From Malania oleifera (taxonomy: Eukaryota; Streptophyta; Magnoliopsida; Santalales; Ximeniaceae): 64,000 bases of DNA. The translations under genes were made by a program, and so were the position numbers. The notes below the pieces were generated by a model, which worked only from the letters and a program-made list of their open reading frames with translations, was not told the DNA's origin and did not search any database. The DNA is taken from positions 65,689,101-65,753,100 of the forward strand of contig NC_080428.1 in assembly GCF_029873635.1 (NCBI RefSeq), read 5' to 3'. Shown here piece after piece: positions 21,883 to 35,372 of the stretch (within the stretch, counting starts at the first letter, position 1; each line of letters opens with the position of its first letter).

Positions 21883-24107
21883 GCCATGGTATAAATAGTG
21901 CAAACCTCATCGGCAGAAATCACTCTCTCTCTCTCTCCCTACGGTTTCTCTCTCCTCTCTCTTCAATTTTGGCTTCTACGTTCCCCGAATCGACGATCTG
22001 AGGCCACCACGACGCTCCTGGGGAAGTTCTCTCCAAATTTACCAAAGCGGATCGGTGGTGGGACTGAGTTGAAATTCGTCCCTTGTTTAAGGTAAGACTT
22101 TTTATGCAAAATTTGGTTTTTCCGTAGTTATAAGAAAGGTTATTCACGAAGAAATACTGAAGTTTAGTTTTGAAAGTTATTGTTTTCAAAGAGTTGAACA
22201 GGGAACCCTACGGGTGCAGGACGAGTGGGTTTTTAGGGGGTTTCTTCTTTGTGTCAATTAAGGAAATAAATTAAAGCAGTTATTTTCCATGCAAACTATA
22301 TTATTATTATTTATCAGTAAATTTATTTTTAGGAAGCATGTATAATATATATGAAGAGGTTGGTAATAATGCGTGTTTGGGAAAATATTACTATTATGTT
22401 GAAATGTATATATATTAGTATGATATGCCAGGAAATATGATTTTTAGAATGGAATGTACGGTTTATTCAGTATCGTGTGGCATGAATATTATTTTACCTG
22501 AAAAGTATTATATTGTGGAAATTTTATGAATAAAGCATGTTTTTACAGATTATGTGTAACATCCTCAAAATTTCTCCATTTTTTTTTTAACAAATTACTC
22601 TAATATTTGAATATAATGGGCACTCCTATGTAGCGGAAAACATAAATCACATAACTACATATACATGTATATACAATACCAGAATTCAGTATTTTCAATC
22701 ATAGCTACATAATACATCTTTCTCTCCAGTGTTAACTACCCAAAAATACAAAACCCTACACAAAACTTACCCTATAACTAGGGTGACCTAGTGATCTCTA
22801 TTCGCAAGCCTGATCTGCTCGCCTAACTGGTTCACCTGAAAAATGTTAAAGTAGTGGGGTGAGTCAACGCTCAGTAAGTGGAAATATGTTATTACTAGTA
22901 TGTGGCAACCGAGTCATAAAATTATAATAATAGTATTTAAAACTGCATGATCTAGAAAATCTATAAAACACATGTATAAAAGCTTAAAATTTCATCTGAG
23001 CTTTCTATCATTCATATTGCTATAACATACTACATACAATAAAAAAAAAACTATAAAACTGTATACATATATATAACTGTGTTCTTTCCCTGTGACTCCG
23101 TATGTCATGATTTGACCTCTCATGACAGGGTTGTGCGGCCCGTAGGCGAGACTTAACCTGGTCGGCCCTCCAGGTAAGTCATCATACTCTACACTACCTC
23201 AACCCGGCCAAACTACATCCACTCCTAAGCGCGAGACTGGCTGCTACCTCATCTAACCGGCCCCCTCTACCCAGTGTACTAGGGAGCTGCATCCTCTCCG
23301 AGCACAGTTAGATGCTACCCACACACTATCTGAGATATGTGGTTGCACTCTATCTATATATAGCAATGGTACCATGCTCTGTAAACTATATCTGTCTGTA
23401 ATATCTCCACAGGGATCTAATACTATATAAGTACATCTATATATATACCTTTGTTATTTTCATTATATTTCCAAAATAACCATAATGCTATAATTATGTA
23501 CTGTAAATACTGTAAAATCTGAGTAACTGTAGCATCTCGATGCTATATCTGTATAATCTGTCTTTATAAACTGTGTGTTATGGTATTCAGGAAAATATAG
23601 CATTCTGTAAAAACTATGATATACTGAACTGAATAAAATCTATATAAATTTGTTTGTTAATCATCTATGAATAACTCTATGTACATGCTATATAACATGA
23701 TATGTTGAAGTACTGTATAAATTTTACATTGGGTAAATATCTACTCAGGCCACACAAAATTAAAATATTCGTTTCATAAAAACTGCATAATAACTGGTAT
23801 ATATGTATCTATGAAAACTGTCTTAATATTTTTAAAACCCTAGCATAGCATATTTCCCTTACCTTAATTCTGAAAAGCTCTTACTAAATTATGGCCCTAT
23901 ACCTGTAGAGTTCTCCACTTAGCACCCTGAAAATCAATTCCCCCAAAACAAAATATCAGTATTTCTTCGTGTATTGTATTTCTTATAACTGAGGGAAAGA
24001 CAAATACTGAATAAAATGTCTTACCCTGAGATTGGGACGAAATCCAAGCCAACTCCACCAACGATCAGCTCCAGAAGACTCGCAGAAAACTTCACCAGGA
24101 GCGTCGT

Positions 24108-26654
24108 TGTAGCGCCCCGAACCCTTAAACCCGTGTCCGGCGTGTTATACCTGATAATATCTTAATAAATCATAATCCATAATATACGCAGCGGAAAACA
24201 TAACCATAATCTTCATATAACATAATACCAAAGTTTACTAATTCTAACTATAATCCATAATAAATCATCTATCACCTGCATTTCCATAAATCTACATATC
24301 TCCTAAGACATTTCAGCATTTTCACAATCATTCTTTACTCAACAGTCTTAAAATATAAATCATAAAACATAAAATATATATATCAAAATTAACATAAAAA
24401 TATACCATTTTCTTTTTCTATTTACCAAAAATGCTATAAAATTTCGAGGTCTCTAAGCTCGATCTCGAGGAAATCCTGAAAAAAAAAAAATTTTATATTC
24501 AGGTGAGACACATCTCAGTAAGGGAAGAAACAATATATTAAAACAGTGTGTGGCCAACATGAGTTTATATAATAACATATTATTTAACATTTGAAAATTA
24601 TTAACATAATTTCTGAAATCATTCCCTGAACCTAATCAAATACATGCAAATGTTTAACTCATGAGATTACCCGAGGATAGGGGTGATTACCCGCCCATAT
24701 AAGTAACAACCCTCTGCTCTGATACATTTAGCAACCCGAAGGTCACAATTTAAGCATACCAGGGTACTCGCCTTACTCAATAAGCCCTCAAGTGTTAAAT
24801 TGATGTCGTACTCACGCATTCAACAATAGTTTACTGGCAAAGGCCCTAAGGATAAAAAATTCTGCCCTCCCATACAAGTAGGTTCTCTCTGCCATAGTGC
24901 ATTATGCAGCTACTGCCACATCTAAAACTACTAGTGCACTCGCCTTACTCAACAAGCCCTCGGGCGAAGAGTATGCCTCGCCCAATCGTAACATGTTTTA
25001 CATACATAGATACTTCTAATATCATAATATATCATTATTTCCATCGTTATTCAATTATTCACATTCTTTCATGTTCATAACTTAACATTTTCTTGCGTTT
25101 CACTTTAAGTGACTCTTTCCCATTTGTATCATTCACATTTCACATTTCATTTCATTACATTGTCATTAATTGTCATTTCATTTCGTAACATTTTCATTTC
25201 ATTTCTTTGTACTACAACCGCTCTTTAGCTATTATTAGTTAGTCCACATAGAAATGCGTTAGAATCTAAGACAGCTCATTTTAGCTATCATCAGTTAGTC
25301 CACATAGAAATGAGCTAGACCTGCTGACATGGCTGTCTTTCAGCTGTCTTACATTTACATGATTGCATTTAACATACTCAGACAACATTGTCCATATCAC
25401 ATTTTATTCTCATTGCTTTACTTACTTAACCTGCATCTCGTACATTTAACATATATTTGCACAGAATCTCATGCCACACAATTTAGCAGTAAAATTCATA
25501 CATTGCCTGTAAAATAAGTTAACCAACATTTAACGTTTATATAATGAAAATACCTTTCATTCTTTACATAATTACACTGAAAGTATTTTTCCACTTTCAT
25601 CCGTTTATTTTCGCATATACATATCTAATAAACAGCCCTAAACTCGAAAAAAAAATACAATTTAAACAGTTGGTATTTTACCCATATTGAAACATATACA
25701 CGTACATATAATACAATTTATTTTTCCATTAAATTTATAAAAATTCTGATTTAATATATATTTTTCCCCTTACCTGATTTCTTAAACTACGCCAACAGGA
25801 ATCCCGAAAAATACCTGCGGCGCTCACCCGGACCCTAAATCAAAAATCCTAATTCCATTAAACTAACCTTAAATGAAATATTATTTTAATATTTCCTAGG
25901 GCCATAAATTCTAAATAAACAAATATATCCTTAAATTTAACCAAATTATCAAATTTCTCAAATCTCACTCTCGCTTTGGAATAGGGTTTAGAAAACCCCA
26001 ATTGGAAAATTACCTACGTCAAAATGACGACGACAATGACTAGGACCTTGTGGTGGTGTCTGATCGTCGATTTAACAGCATATTTATAGAGAAATTGAGA
26101 AAATGGAGAAAAATTAACTTTCCCTAAAAGCAGTGCCAAAGTCATTCCCACAACAAATCTGCTCCAGTAAAAATGTCAGTGGCGGAGCCAGAATCCAACG
26201 ACACCTTCCGTTTTTTAATCTGCCACAAACTCGTTGAAAAATTAAGAGAGAGAGAGAGAGAGAAACGGAGACGGAGGAGTGGTTGACGAGAAAGAATTAC
26301 AAAAAGAGATAGACACCGAAGAAGAAGAAGAAGAAGGAGGTAATAGATAACTTCTTTAATTTTTCTTTATCTTTTTTCTTTTTTTTTTTCTTTTACTTGC
26401 ATTAACATAATACTATTATATCATATATATATCTTTATTCCAATTTTATTTTTTTTACTATTCTTTTATTTATTTAATTAATTTAATAATATTTAATTAA
26501 TTCATTAATTAATTAATAATTACTCTTTTTTTTTCATACTATTTCTTTTTATTTGTTTATTTAATAAATTAATTTAATAATATTTAACAAATTAATTGAT
26601 TAATAATTTTAATTAATTAAAAATTTTAATTTTTTTTTTTTTTTGGTTATTACA
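24108..26654 (-). mobile_element. Solo LTR of about 2.55 kb, second family, minus orientation, innermost layer
   Basis: Plus-strand edges are TGTAGCGCCCCGAACCC (24108) and GGTTATTACA (26654). The flanks GTCGT (24103-24107 and 26655-26659) are a perfect 5-bp duplication that restores the sequence of the host LTR. It is AT-rich with a (GA)n tract (26246-26263). No coding remnant was seen, so it appears to be a solo LTR. Confidence 0.75.
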
Positions 26655-26799
26655 GTCGTGGTGGCTTCAGATCGTCGATCCGGCGTGAATCAGGGCTGAA
26701 ATCAAAGAGAGAAGGAGAGGGGAGCGTTTGAGAGAGAGAGAGAGGGTTAATTTGTGCTGAAATTTGATAAAAATCCAAGTTTTTCACTATTTATAGGGC

Positions 26800-27045
26800 C
26801 GGATTCGTCGACGAGACACGTTACCTCATCGACGAATCCTTCAATAATTTCGTTGACAAACTTCCTCCCTCGTCGACGAATTTCAAACTGTCGAAAAATC
26901 CCTCTCGGCATCTTCTCGCAGATGAGGCGTGACTTTGTCGACGAGGCCTACTTATGAGCTCGTCGACGAACTCCCTATGTTCGTCGACGAGGCCCTATGT
27001 AAAATTTTCAGGTTATTTCATCTAAAATGCAATGTCGTCGACGAA
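26800..27045. repeat. Second TCGTCGACGA palindrome array, in the nested LTR
   Basis: Counterpart of the array at 21735-21882 in reverse orientation. Several TCGTCGACGAR copies lie between 26806 and 27045, next to a TATA-like CTATTTATAGGGC (26788-26800) read on the minus strand. Confidence 0.7.
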
Positions 27046-27207
27046 CGCTAGCTTGCCGCCTCCTTCCGTTTTTGTTTCCATCTCTCTTTAATATTTAAAT
27101 ATCATTATTTTTTTTTTCGGGTCGTTACATTATGAGATAATGCAATGCATTATGTTTTCAAATACATGATAAATGAATTATTTATTCAAAACGAAATTTA
27201 TGAAATA

Positions 27208-27312
27208 TTCGGCGCAAGGCCGTGTATGATATATGGTTTCGGCATAAGGCCGTATGTATGATTTTGGTGCAAGGCCACAAATATGAAAGTGACAGGCACA
27301 AGGTCGTATGTT
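27208..27312. repeat. Minisatellite inside the outer solo LTR
   Basis: About four units of 27-30 bp sharing (T)TCGGCRYAAGGCCGTATG. The later units are more diverged. Confidence 0.65.
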
Positions 27313-30300
27313 TTTACGCTATTACAGAACATGCTATCAATCTATTTACGTTAAACTGTATATTATCATGTATTATGTATTATTAGAACCCGGATGATAG
27401 TTCAGTTCAGTTACAGGAGTACGGTACCGTCGCTATATAGATCAAATATTATGTTTAGACTTATACTAACCACCCCACAAGGGGGTGGGAGATGGATAGT
27501 CAATGTGGCTTTCAGTGTAGAGTTGTAGACGTCCACCTGGTAGTCCAGACTAGGGTGTGGTGGGCCTACTGTACTTACAAACATTTTTGACTCGACAGTG
27601 GTTAGCCAGCCATTGTCAGGTCTCGCCTTCGAGCTGCACAACCCGTCATGGGGGATAATACATGACATCAGCTAGCTACACATCCTATGTGAATTTTCAG
27701 TATTATCAGTTATATTATACATTTCATGATCAGTATGAATTATTAGTAATTATGAAAGTATATGATTATTCCATTATGATATGATGAATGTTTACTAGCA
27801 TATTAAATGTTATGTATATGTATTATAGCATTAAATATTCATGTTGACACACAATTGTATTTAGTTTATTTTCCCTTACTGAGAAGTATCTCGCCTCGAA
27901 CTTAAATAACTTTTCAGGAAACCCAGAAAGATCGCAGATCGAGGCCGCCATTAAGTTTGTTGAGTTACCCCGCTAGGATGGTAAGTTTGGACTAGGATAA
28001 GAAGTTTTTGGATGTGAGATCTTAGAGATATTTTTGTATTATTTTTGGAAGATGTATATAAACACAGTGTTTTGGTTTATAGTTAACTCTGGTATTATAT
28101 ATTTTGTGGTTATTAGAATGATGATTTATATTTACTGTTGCCTAGGTTCCGCTGTGTATGACATGTGTCCCTGTTACCCACGGGTTCAGGTTGACTGTAT
28201 TATTTAAACATGTTTTATTATATGTTTGAATAAGCAGGTCGTTACAACTATAGATAACATAACCCTCACCCCCTGACGGGATGATCAACACTGGTTCCGT
28301 GACAAGCCTTTACTTTAATTCCTAGAAACTCTACTCACAGTTGTCGTCCCATTCAAACCTGACGTTCTTCTCAATCAGTCGCGCTGGAGGTCCTAATAAC
28401 GTTGAGAATCCCTCAACAAAATGATGGTAATAACCAGTCAGTCCCAAGAAACTCCTAATCTCCTAGACGTTCCTTGGTCTAGCCCAATTCACTACAGCAT
28501 CAATTTTACTAGGATCCACAAAAATTCGATCCCCTGAAATGACGTGCCCCAAAAACACAACCTTCTTGAGCCAAAATTTCATTTGTTGAACTTGGCGTAC
28601 ATCTTCTTTTCCCTGAGCATCTGTAAGACCTGCCTCAAATGTGCCTCATGCTCTTCATAACTCCTTGAATAGACCAGTACATCATCAATAAAAATAACAA
28701 CAAACTGGTCCAAATATTGGTGGAAGATTCTATTCATCAAATCCATGAATATTGCAAGAGCATTTGTCAGACTAAAAGGCATAATAAGAAACTCATAATG
28801 CCTATACCTGGTCTGAAAGGCTGTCTTCGATACATCTTCTGCTCTTACCTTCACTTAATGATAACCTGATCTGAGGTCAATCTCAGAATAGACTCACATA
28901 CCCTAAAACTGGTCAAATAAATCATCTATATGGGGTAGAGGATACTTGTTCTTGATTATCACCTTATTAATTTCCGTATAATCTATACACATCCTCATGG
29001 ACCCGTCTTTTTTCTTCACAAATAACACTGGAGCTCCTCACGAAGATACACTGGGCCGTATAAATCTCTTATCAAGCAAATCTTACAACTGATTCTTTAA
29101 TTCTATAAACTCTGCTGGCATCATTCGATAAGTTGCTTTAGAGATCGGCGTTATACCTAAAAGCATAGCAATAGGAAAATCTACCACACGATCAGGTGCA
29201 AGTCTGGTAGCTTATCTGAAAAAACATTTGTAAACTCTTTTACTACCAGCGTACTAGTGAGCCTTAATTCATTTCTTGACATTTCCTTCACAAAGGCTAC
29301 AAATCCCTGACAACCACTCAGGAGCAGTTTCCTTGCCTGAATAGCTAAAACTAACTGAGGTGGGGATTGCATTCGTGACCCTATAAACCTGAAATATGGT
29401 ATTCCCGAAGGTGTAAAAATCACTTGCCTTGAACGTCAGTCTATGCTGGTGTAATTGGCTGCCAACTAGTCCATAAAAAAAATTACATCAAACCCGTGCA
29501 TGTCCATACTATCAAATCAGCTGACAAAATTTTCCCCTGAATATCAACTAGACAGCCTCGGAGCACTCTACTACACCTTACTATTGACCCTGTCGGTGAA
29601 GTGACTAGCAGTTCAGTGTCTAACAACTGTGTTTCTGCCCCACATAATCAAGTACACTCCATAAACACGAACTAGTGTGTGGCTCCTGAATCAAATAATA
29701 CAATAACTTTAAATGAAAACATATGAATCATATCTTTCACCACATCGCCGGTTGTCTCAGCATCTCTAGGTGTCAAAGCATAAACCCTCGCTGAAGCTAC
29801 ATTCATTTGCTGGCCACCACGGGGCGCCTGATAGCCTCCCCGATACAGTATGGGAGCAGGTGCGGTATCAGGTGGTTTAGGGCAATCTCACACCAGATGT
29901 CTCTGTCTATCGCAATGATAGCAGACAGCTCTCCCTACTCGACACTCTCCCAAGTGTCTCTTTCCACAAGTCTGACAGACAGGAAAATTATGCCCCGCCT
30001 GAACCTCACGACCTCCAGTCTCCTACCTCTGTCCTCTGCCATAGTTTCCTCTCCTCCGCTGACCCTGCCTAGATCCCTGTTGGAAGCCTGAAGGCGCAAA
30101 TCTCTTCTTCTGTCCCTGCTCCTCTGCGTCCATGCTTTCATTAGCCTCAGCCAAAGCTGTTCTGTCAACTAACTTAGCAAAGTCCCGTATCTTCAGCACT
30201 ACCCCCTACTTGTATATGCCTCACCTCAATCCTCTTTCAAGCTGTCTCGCCTTCTTTACTTCATCAAGGACAATGTACAGAGTGAAGCGGGAAAGCTCTA

Positions 30301-30492
30301 TAAACAGCGCTGCATACTGCTAGATTGACTGCTGTCCCTACTTCAAATTCAGGAACTCTTCTACTTTAACTTCCTTGACAGTGGCTGGAAAATATCTGTT
30401 GAAGAATAGTTCTTTAAATCGGCCTCATGTCATAATTATCGGCATCTATCCTTTGCTACTCCAGAAGTCTCACAACAGTCTACCACCTCTCA

Positions 30493-33400
30493 TGTAATAA
30501 CCCCAAAAATGACTATACAAGATTAGTGGGGTGATTCCAAAATAATAATAATAATAAAATTATAATAAATTAATTAATTGAAATTATAAAAAATAAAAAA
30601 ATAATTTTAATTTATTTTAATTTTTATTAATAAAATATATTATTATTATATATATATATATACACATAAATTAACAATCCTCCTAAACCTTTAGGAGGAT
30701 TTCAAAAGAAAAAACAAATCCAGAGGAGTGTCCTGCGCAGACACCACCCCCCCTCAGTCTCTCTCTCTCTCTCTCTCCTCGTTCTCTCTCCCTCTCTCCT
30801 TAGTTCCGTAACAGATTCTCGCATGATCGGAAATCGGAAGATATCGCTGGACTCCATTTTCTACTGCCGTCATTTCTATCGGAGCAGATTGGTGGTAGGA
30901 GCGGCGTAGGCGTATCTCCTGGGGTAAGCTAATTTATACTTTTATCTCAATTTCTTGGAAAATTTAAGCCCAATTGACGATCGGACATCACCGCGAGAAT
31001 TTAGAGATAATTCTCTACAAGTCTAGTGGAACGGATTTCTCGTGGGGTCGTTGTAGGTATAACCCCAAATTTGGGATAAGGGGGTTATTAAAGGACTAAT
31101 TTTTAATCAATTGGTGTTGATTTGGAAATGCTAGTATATTGAGCATCTGGGATTGAAGTAGGATTTTTGAAATTTAAGACTTGGGTGAGCGCCGTGGGTG
31201 TAATTTCGGAACCCGCAAGCATAATTCAGAAAATTAAGAGAGGGTGTTAAATAATAGTTTAAATATTAATTTAGGGTATATGGAGCCTAAGGAAGATTAT
31301 ATGAGTATTATTTTGAGGAAATAAGTTAATTAATCTGGGAAAAAAATGCGAATTGCAGGATTTGAGTTTCGGGCGCCAAGGGCGTAAGATTTGGGGTTCT
31401 AACGAGACTCTCGGTAAGTCAAGTAAGGGGAATAAATTATAACAGTAGAATTGTTTAAATTAATATGTGAAAATGAGCATATGGTATTTTGTCTGAAAAT
31501 TATGAAGATATAAATATTAGATAAATTGTGTGGCATTTGAGTAATATTAAATTGTGATATTTTGGTGTGTGAAATTAATATGTTATGAATATTATATGAG
31601 AACTGTGTGGCATATGACGTGTATTGAAAAAGGTGAAATATAACGATGAGTAATTTCTGATAAAATATTGAAATGAGAATTATTGTTGTGAACGCTCGTC
31701 TGTAGTATGGTTAGCCCACTGCAGCCTGGTCCAGACCCAAGAGCAGTCAACATCTCTCTGAAGACTCAATTGATTTCCATTACCATTACTCTCTCCGAGC
31801 TGTGTGGTTGCATTAATTCATTCACTAGCAGTGGTACCGTGCTCTCATATCAATTATCAATCGGGTTCTCATTTTCATCACTCATTATACATATAAATCC
31901 ATTGCCAAGACTTTCATTTCTCGTAAGCATGTTCAAGCTCATGAGTATCCATGTGTATGTACCACATCTCATCTGTAACTCATGGCTGTTCATCAAGGCC
32001 TATGAGTATCCATGTGTATGTGCCACATCTCGTTTGTAACTCATGGCTGTTCACTATATCTATTAGTATAAAACCATCATATTTGTATATATCATATATC
32101 ATCATATCATATCTGTTAAAAATATGTCTGTGTAAATCTCATTTAATCATATCTGTGTACGACATATCTGTTCATATCTCATATCAACATAACTGTTTAT
32201 ATCTCAACATAAGCCACATTACATCATATAATATATTCACCGATTTACTTTTCAGTAATCAAACTAATTTCTCATGCCACATAAATTTTCAGTGCTATTT
32301 AATCATATAATGATTATCAAATAAAACATTAAATAGTTCCAGAACTATTATTTCATATATGCCTGATAAGTCAGAAAATTCACATATAATATTTTCACGT
32401 TATATTTCGATTTAATCAATTAGACTTTCCAAAAGTCTTGGCATAATTTACTCTCCTTACCTGATTCCTGGAGATATACCCGTAGGGATCCTAAAGCAGT
32501 ATTTGGGGCGTTCGCACAAGTCCCTGTATTCACACACCCTAGTTTAATTAGCTCAACCTCTGAATAATTACTATTCTAACATCTTTAGGCTCACACGCTC
32601 CCGTTAACCGATTAAATTCTAAAGAAAACAGAGGTATAATCCACTTTCCATATTTAAATTTAATTTCTAACATATTTAAAAACACCAATATGATCAAATT
32701 CCCATAGTTTAACTTAATTTCAAAATATTCTTAGAAATCTGATTTAGTCAAATCCCAGCAATTTAACTTAATTCCAAAATATTTTCAAAAATTTCTATTT
32801 AATCAAATCCCTTACAATTTAACTTTATCCCATGAATGTTTTCAAAAATCTAATATAATCAAATATTATAATTTAGTAATTAAATACTACAATTTAATCG
32901 ATTGAATTTTTAAAATAACAAATATAATTTTTACTCCTCACCTTAGCCTTTGAGTGGAGTTTAGGATTCCTAAATAAAAAATTTGCTTCGATTAACTTGC
33001 TTAGAATCGAAGTCGGGACCTTGTGGTAGTGTTTGATCGTCGATTCGGCTTAGTTTTGGAGTATAAATTGAAGAGAGAGAGTGGGGGCGTGAGGAGAGAG
33101 AGAGAGAGAGAGTGTGTGTGTGTGTGTACTGTGAGGCACCTCTCTGAGATTTCAATCTCAAATTGTAAAATTTGGTAAGGATGCTTACTAAAGAAGATGC
33201 CTAATGCTTTAATAACCATATATACATTTGACTAATATTATATAAATATTATATATATATTTATACACATTACTCATCCTTATATATTTATACTATATAT
33301 ATGACCCTCATATTATTTAATTTAATTAATTCAATTTAATAATTAATTTTAAATTAATTTAATTTTTTTAAATTACTCTTACATGCATATTATTTTTGGG

Positions 33401-34540
33401 GTCGTTACAATTATTATTAGTAATAAATAAATAGCATGCAAATCGTATGACATAAACTTATTTTAACACATATTAAATAAATGAGTAAGGATGAGATTTT
33501 TATGATGTTATATTACTTGTTTTATAATGAATAATGATGGAATTTGGTTGCATGTTTTATATTGAGAAATGATGAGATTTTTATAATACTATTTAATTGT
33601 ATAAATTATAATGGTATGTTTTAAGAATCCTGATAGCTCGACGATTACAATGCTTGGTACTGTAGCTTACAAATGATGATGTTACAGATGATCATGAGTG
33701 CACTCATACTGTTTATAGAGTGATTTTATATGATAGTAGATTTTTTCTAAGTACACACCTGGATCGGATCAAGACTGAATAGGAAAAATCACACTTAATG
33801 ATGATGTTTGATTTAGTTTAGTCAGCCAACCAGTTAAGTCTAGTATTCGTACCACACAACCTAGTCATGGAGTAAACATGACATACAACTATAGGCCAAA
33901 ATGAGTTTTTTATACATATTTATATGTTTGTGCGATCAAAACTATTTAATATGCCTAAATGATGATTTGGAGGAAAAATATGCATATATAATCTACATAG
34001 TCATATTTAAATGACCTACATGATGATTTACAGTAAAAGAAAGTATACATATATTAATATATGTGAACATGGTCCCATTTAGTAGGACTAAATGATGATG
34101 TGAAGGAAAAGTATAAAGGTGATTATATATATATGCATACTGTTATTTAGATGAAAATAATTTATAAATGATTAATAGTTGTTCAAGCGTGGTTTTTTTA
34201 ACAGTTACAATATTAAATGTTAATTATTAAATGAAATTTGATACTGCAAAACTCACATTAGTTACACACTAATAATAATTTTTTCCACTTACGGAGCGTT
34301 GTCTCACCCCAATTATTATTCCACATTACAGATAGTATTGCAGAACGTATTGGGAATCAGACATAGTAAGCATTTGGGCAGGATTAGAGAATGCAGTTTA
34401 GAATAAATATTTGTATAGTACTAGTTAAAAATGTTTTTATATTTCACATAATGTAAATATTGGAGATACCCATGTATATACAGTTGTTTAGTATTCTGGT
34501 ATAAAATATTTGAGATTTCAATTACTTCCGTTGCTTTATA
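30493..34540 (+). mobile_element. LTR-type sequence, plus orientation, split by a reverse solo LTR
   Basis: Starts TGTAATAACCCC (30493) directly against the old gag remnant. Its plus-strand landmarks resume after the nested element: ACACAACCTAGTCATGGAGT near 33857 and CTTACGGAGCGTTGTCTCAC near 34290, both also typical of the L1-family LTR in other words. The right edge near 34540 is uncertain because it merges into a MULE remnant. No coding part was recognised. Confidence 0.55.
31684..33409 (-). mobile_element. Solo LTR of about 1.73 kb, minus orientation, nested
   Basis: Plus-strand edges are TGTTGTGAACGC (31684) and GGGGTCGTTACA (33409). The perfect 5-bp duplication ATTAT lies at 31679-31683 and 33410-33414. 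It contains (GA)n and (TG)n tracts (33093-33127) near a TATA-like GAGTATAAATTG on the plus strand. No coding remnant. Confidence 0.75.
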
Positions 34541-34559
34541 TTGATTGCGTCATTTATAA

Positions 34560-34900
34560 AATATTTATAGAAAGTTGCACTTCATACCTCATCAGGTTTG
34601 GAGGCGCAACATACAGTCACTACATTAACCTCTGTTTCACAACAACGGAGCATTATGCTACATATGCAATGGACTTCATCCTTGTCCTTCGAGAAAATTA
34701 TTAGACAGATCCAATAGCACCAACGTTATACGAGAATCGATAGTTGATTAGGTAGAAAGGTCAATAGAATAATTATAGATTGGTAACGAAATGAACATAC
34801 GAGAGGACATGAGGAAAATGAGGTGCGATTTCTACCACGAAGAAGGTCACAATCGTAGTCGGTGTTTGAGGAGGTAGGTCATGATGGAGCCGGACCATTA
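34560..34900 (+). mobile_element. MULE (Mutator-like) transposase C-terminal remnant
   Basis: Plus-strand frames give TTTEHYATYAMDFILVLREN (about 34635-34700), DPIAPTLYENR (34705-34740) and MRCDFYHEEGHNRSRC (about 34825-34875). The middle and last pieces resemble the end of a MULE transposase, where a SWIM-type region is followed by Y..TYA..F.P.P and a C-x2-C-x4-H-x4-C knuckle with GHNRRTC wording. Here the second Cys of the knuckle is Tyr. The frames are broken and no terminal inverted repeats were found. A retroelement gag knuckle is a less likely alternative. Confidence 0.5.
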
Positions 34901-35372
34901 CATTGATGTCCACTTAATGTGTACATTATTTATAATTTTATTGTTTATCTTTGTACATGTTATTAGCATACTGTTTGTCTCCTATTTGTAATATTTGTAA
35001 ATGTGATGTAATGATCTCCCTAATGTACTATTTTCTCAATAGTAGACCAATAACCCCCTTCCCTAAATATAGGGTTGTAGCCGAATCATGTAAATTTTTA
35101 TGCCTTATATAATTTTTTTTCCTTATTATGTTTAATGTTAGAACCATACAAAAATGGATGAAGTAATGATTTGGTACATTTTAATTACAATTTTAAATTT
35201 TATAGTAATGAATATCGAAATGGCAGGCAAAATTTACTATCTTTGAGGAATTATTTATCAAAAAAACTAAGTTACTTTAAAAGTTATGTCATTGTTTCAA
35301 AAATTTCTCTTTCTTTATGTCATATACATGCTCAGTCTTTTAACTTTACATTAAAATAACTACAAATATAAT
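34901..35372. other. AT-rich spacer, no gene seen
   Basis: A short open frame at 35171-35359 (62 codons) is low-complexity and not recognised. Confidence 0.5.

Larger units (their letters stand above)
22555..27129 (-). mobile_element. Solo LTR, family L1, minus orientation, nested in the first (itself split)
   Basis: On the minus strand it runs from TGTAACGACCCG (27129) to GGATGTTACA (22555). It is flanked by a perfect TTATG duplication (22550-22554 and 27130-27134). Without the nested 24108-26654 insertion it is about 2.02 kb. It matches the outer solo LTR in reverse, for example in GACGATCTGARGCCACCACG and the CGTCGACGA array, so both belong to one family in opposite directions. Confidence 0.8.
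21661..28246 (+). mobile_element. Solo LTR, family L1, plus orientation (split by a nested LTR)
   Basis: Starts TGTAATGACCCG (21661) and ends GGTCGTTACA (28246). The flanks are ACTGT (21656-21660) and ACTAT (28247-28251), a 4-of-5 target duplication inside the old gypsy pol. Without the nested insertion (22555-27129 plus its duplicated 5 bp) it is about 2.0 kb. It has a TATA-like box (GGTATAAATAG, 21889-21899) preceded by a CGTCGACGAG palindrome array, and an inner minisatellite (27208-27312). No coding part belongs to it, so it is a solo LTR. Confidence 0.75.
21430..30492 (-). mobile_element. Old Ty3/gypsy (chromovirus-like) body, fossil, split by nested LTR insertions
   Basis: Minus-strand remnants are in the order expected for gypsy: gag (about 30000-30490), CCHC zinc knuckle (CYHC-4-H-4-C, about 29880-29940), protease/linker (29180-29760) and reverse transcriptase with the (F/I)DD box (28580-29060). 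An RNase H-like segment (about 21530-21655) lies on the far side of a 6.6-kb insertion. Neither LTR of this body was identified: the gag end stops at the element starting at 30493 and the 3' end fades near 21430. Many breaks are present; it is the oldest layer of the nest. Confidence 0.75.
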
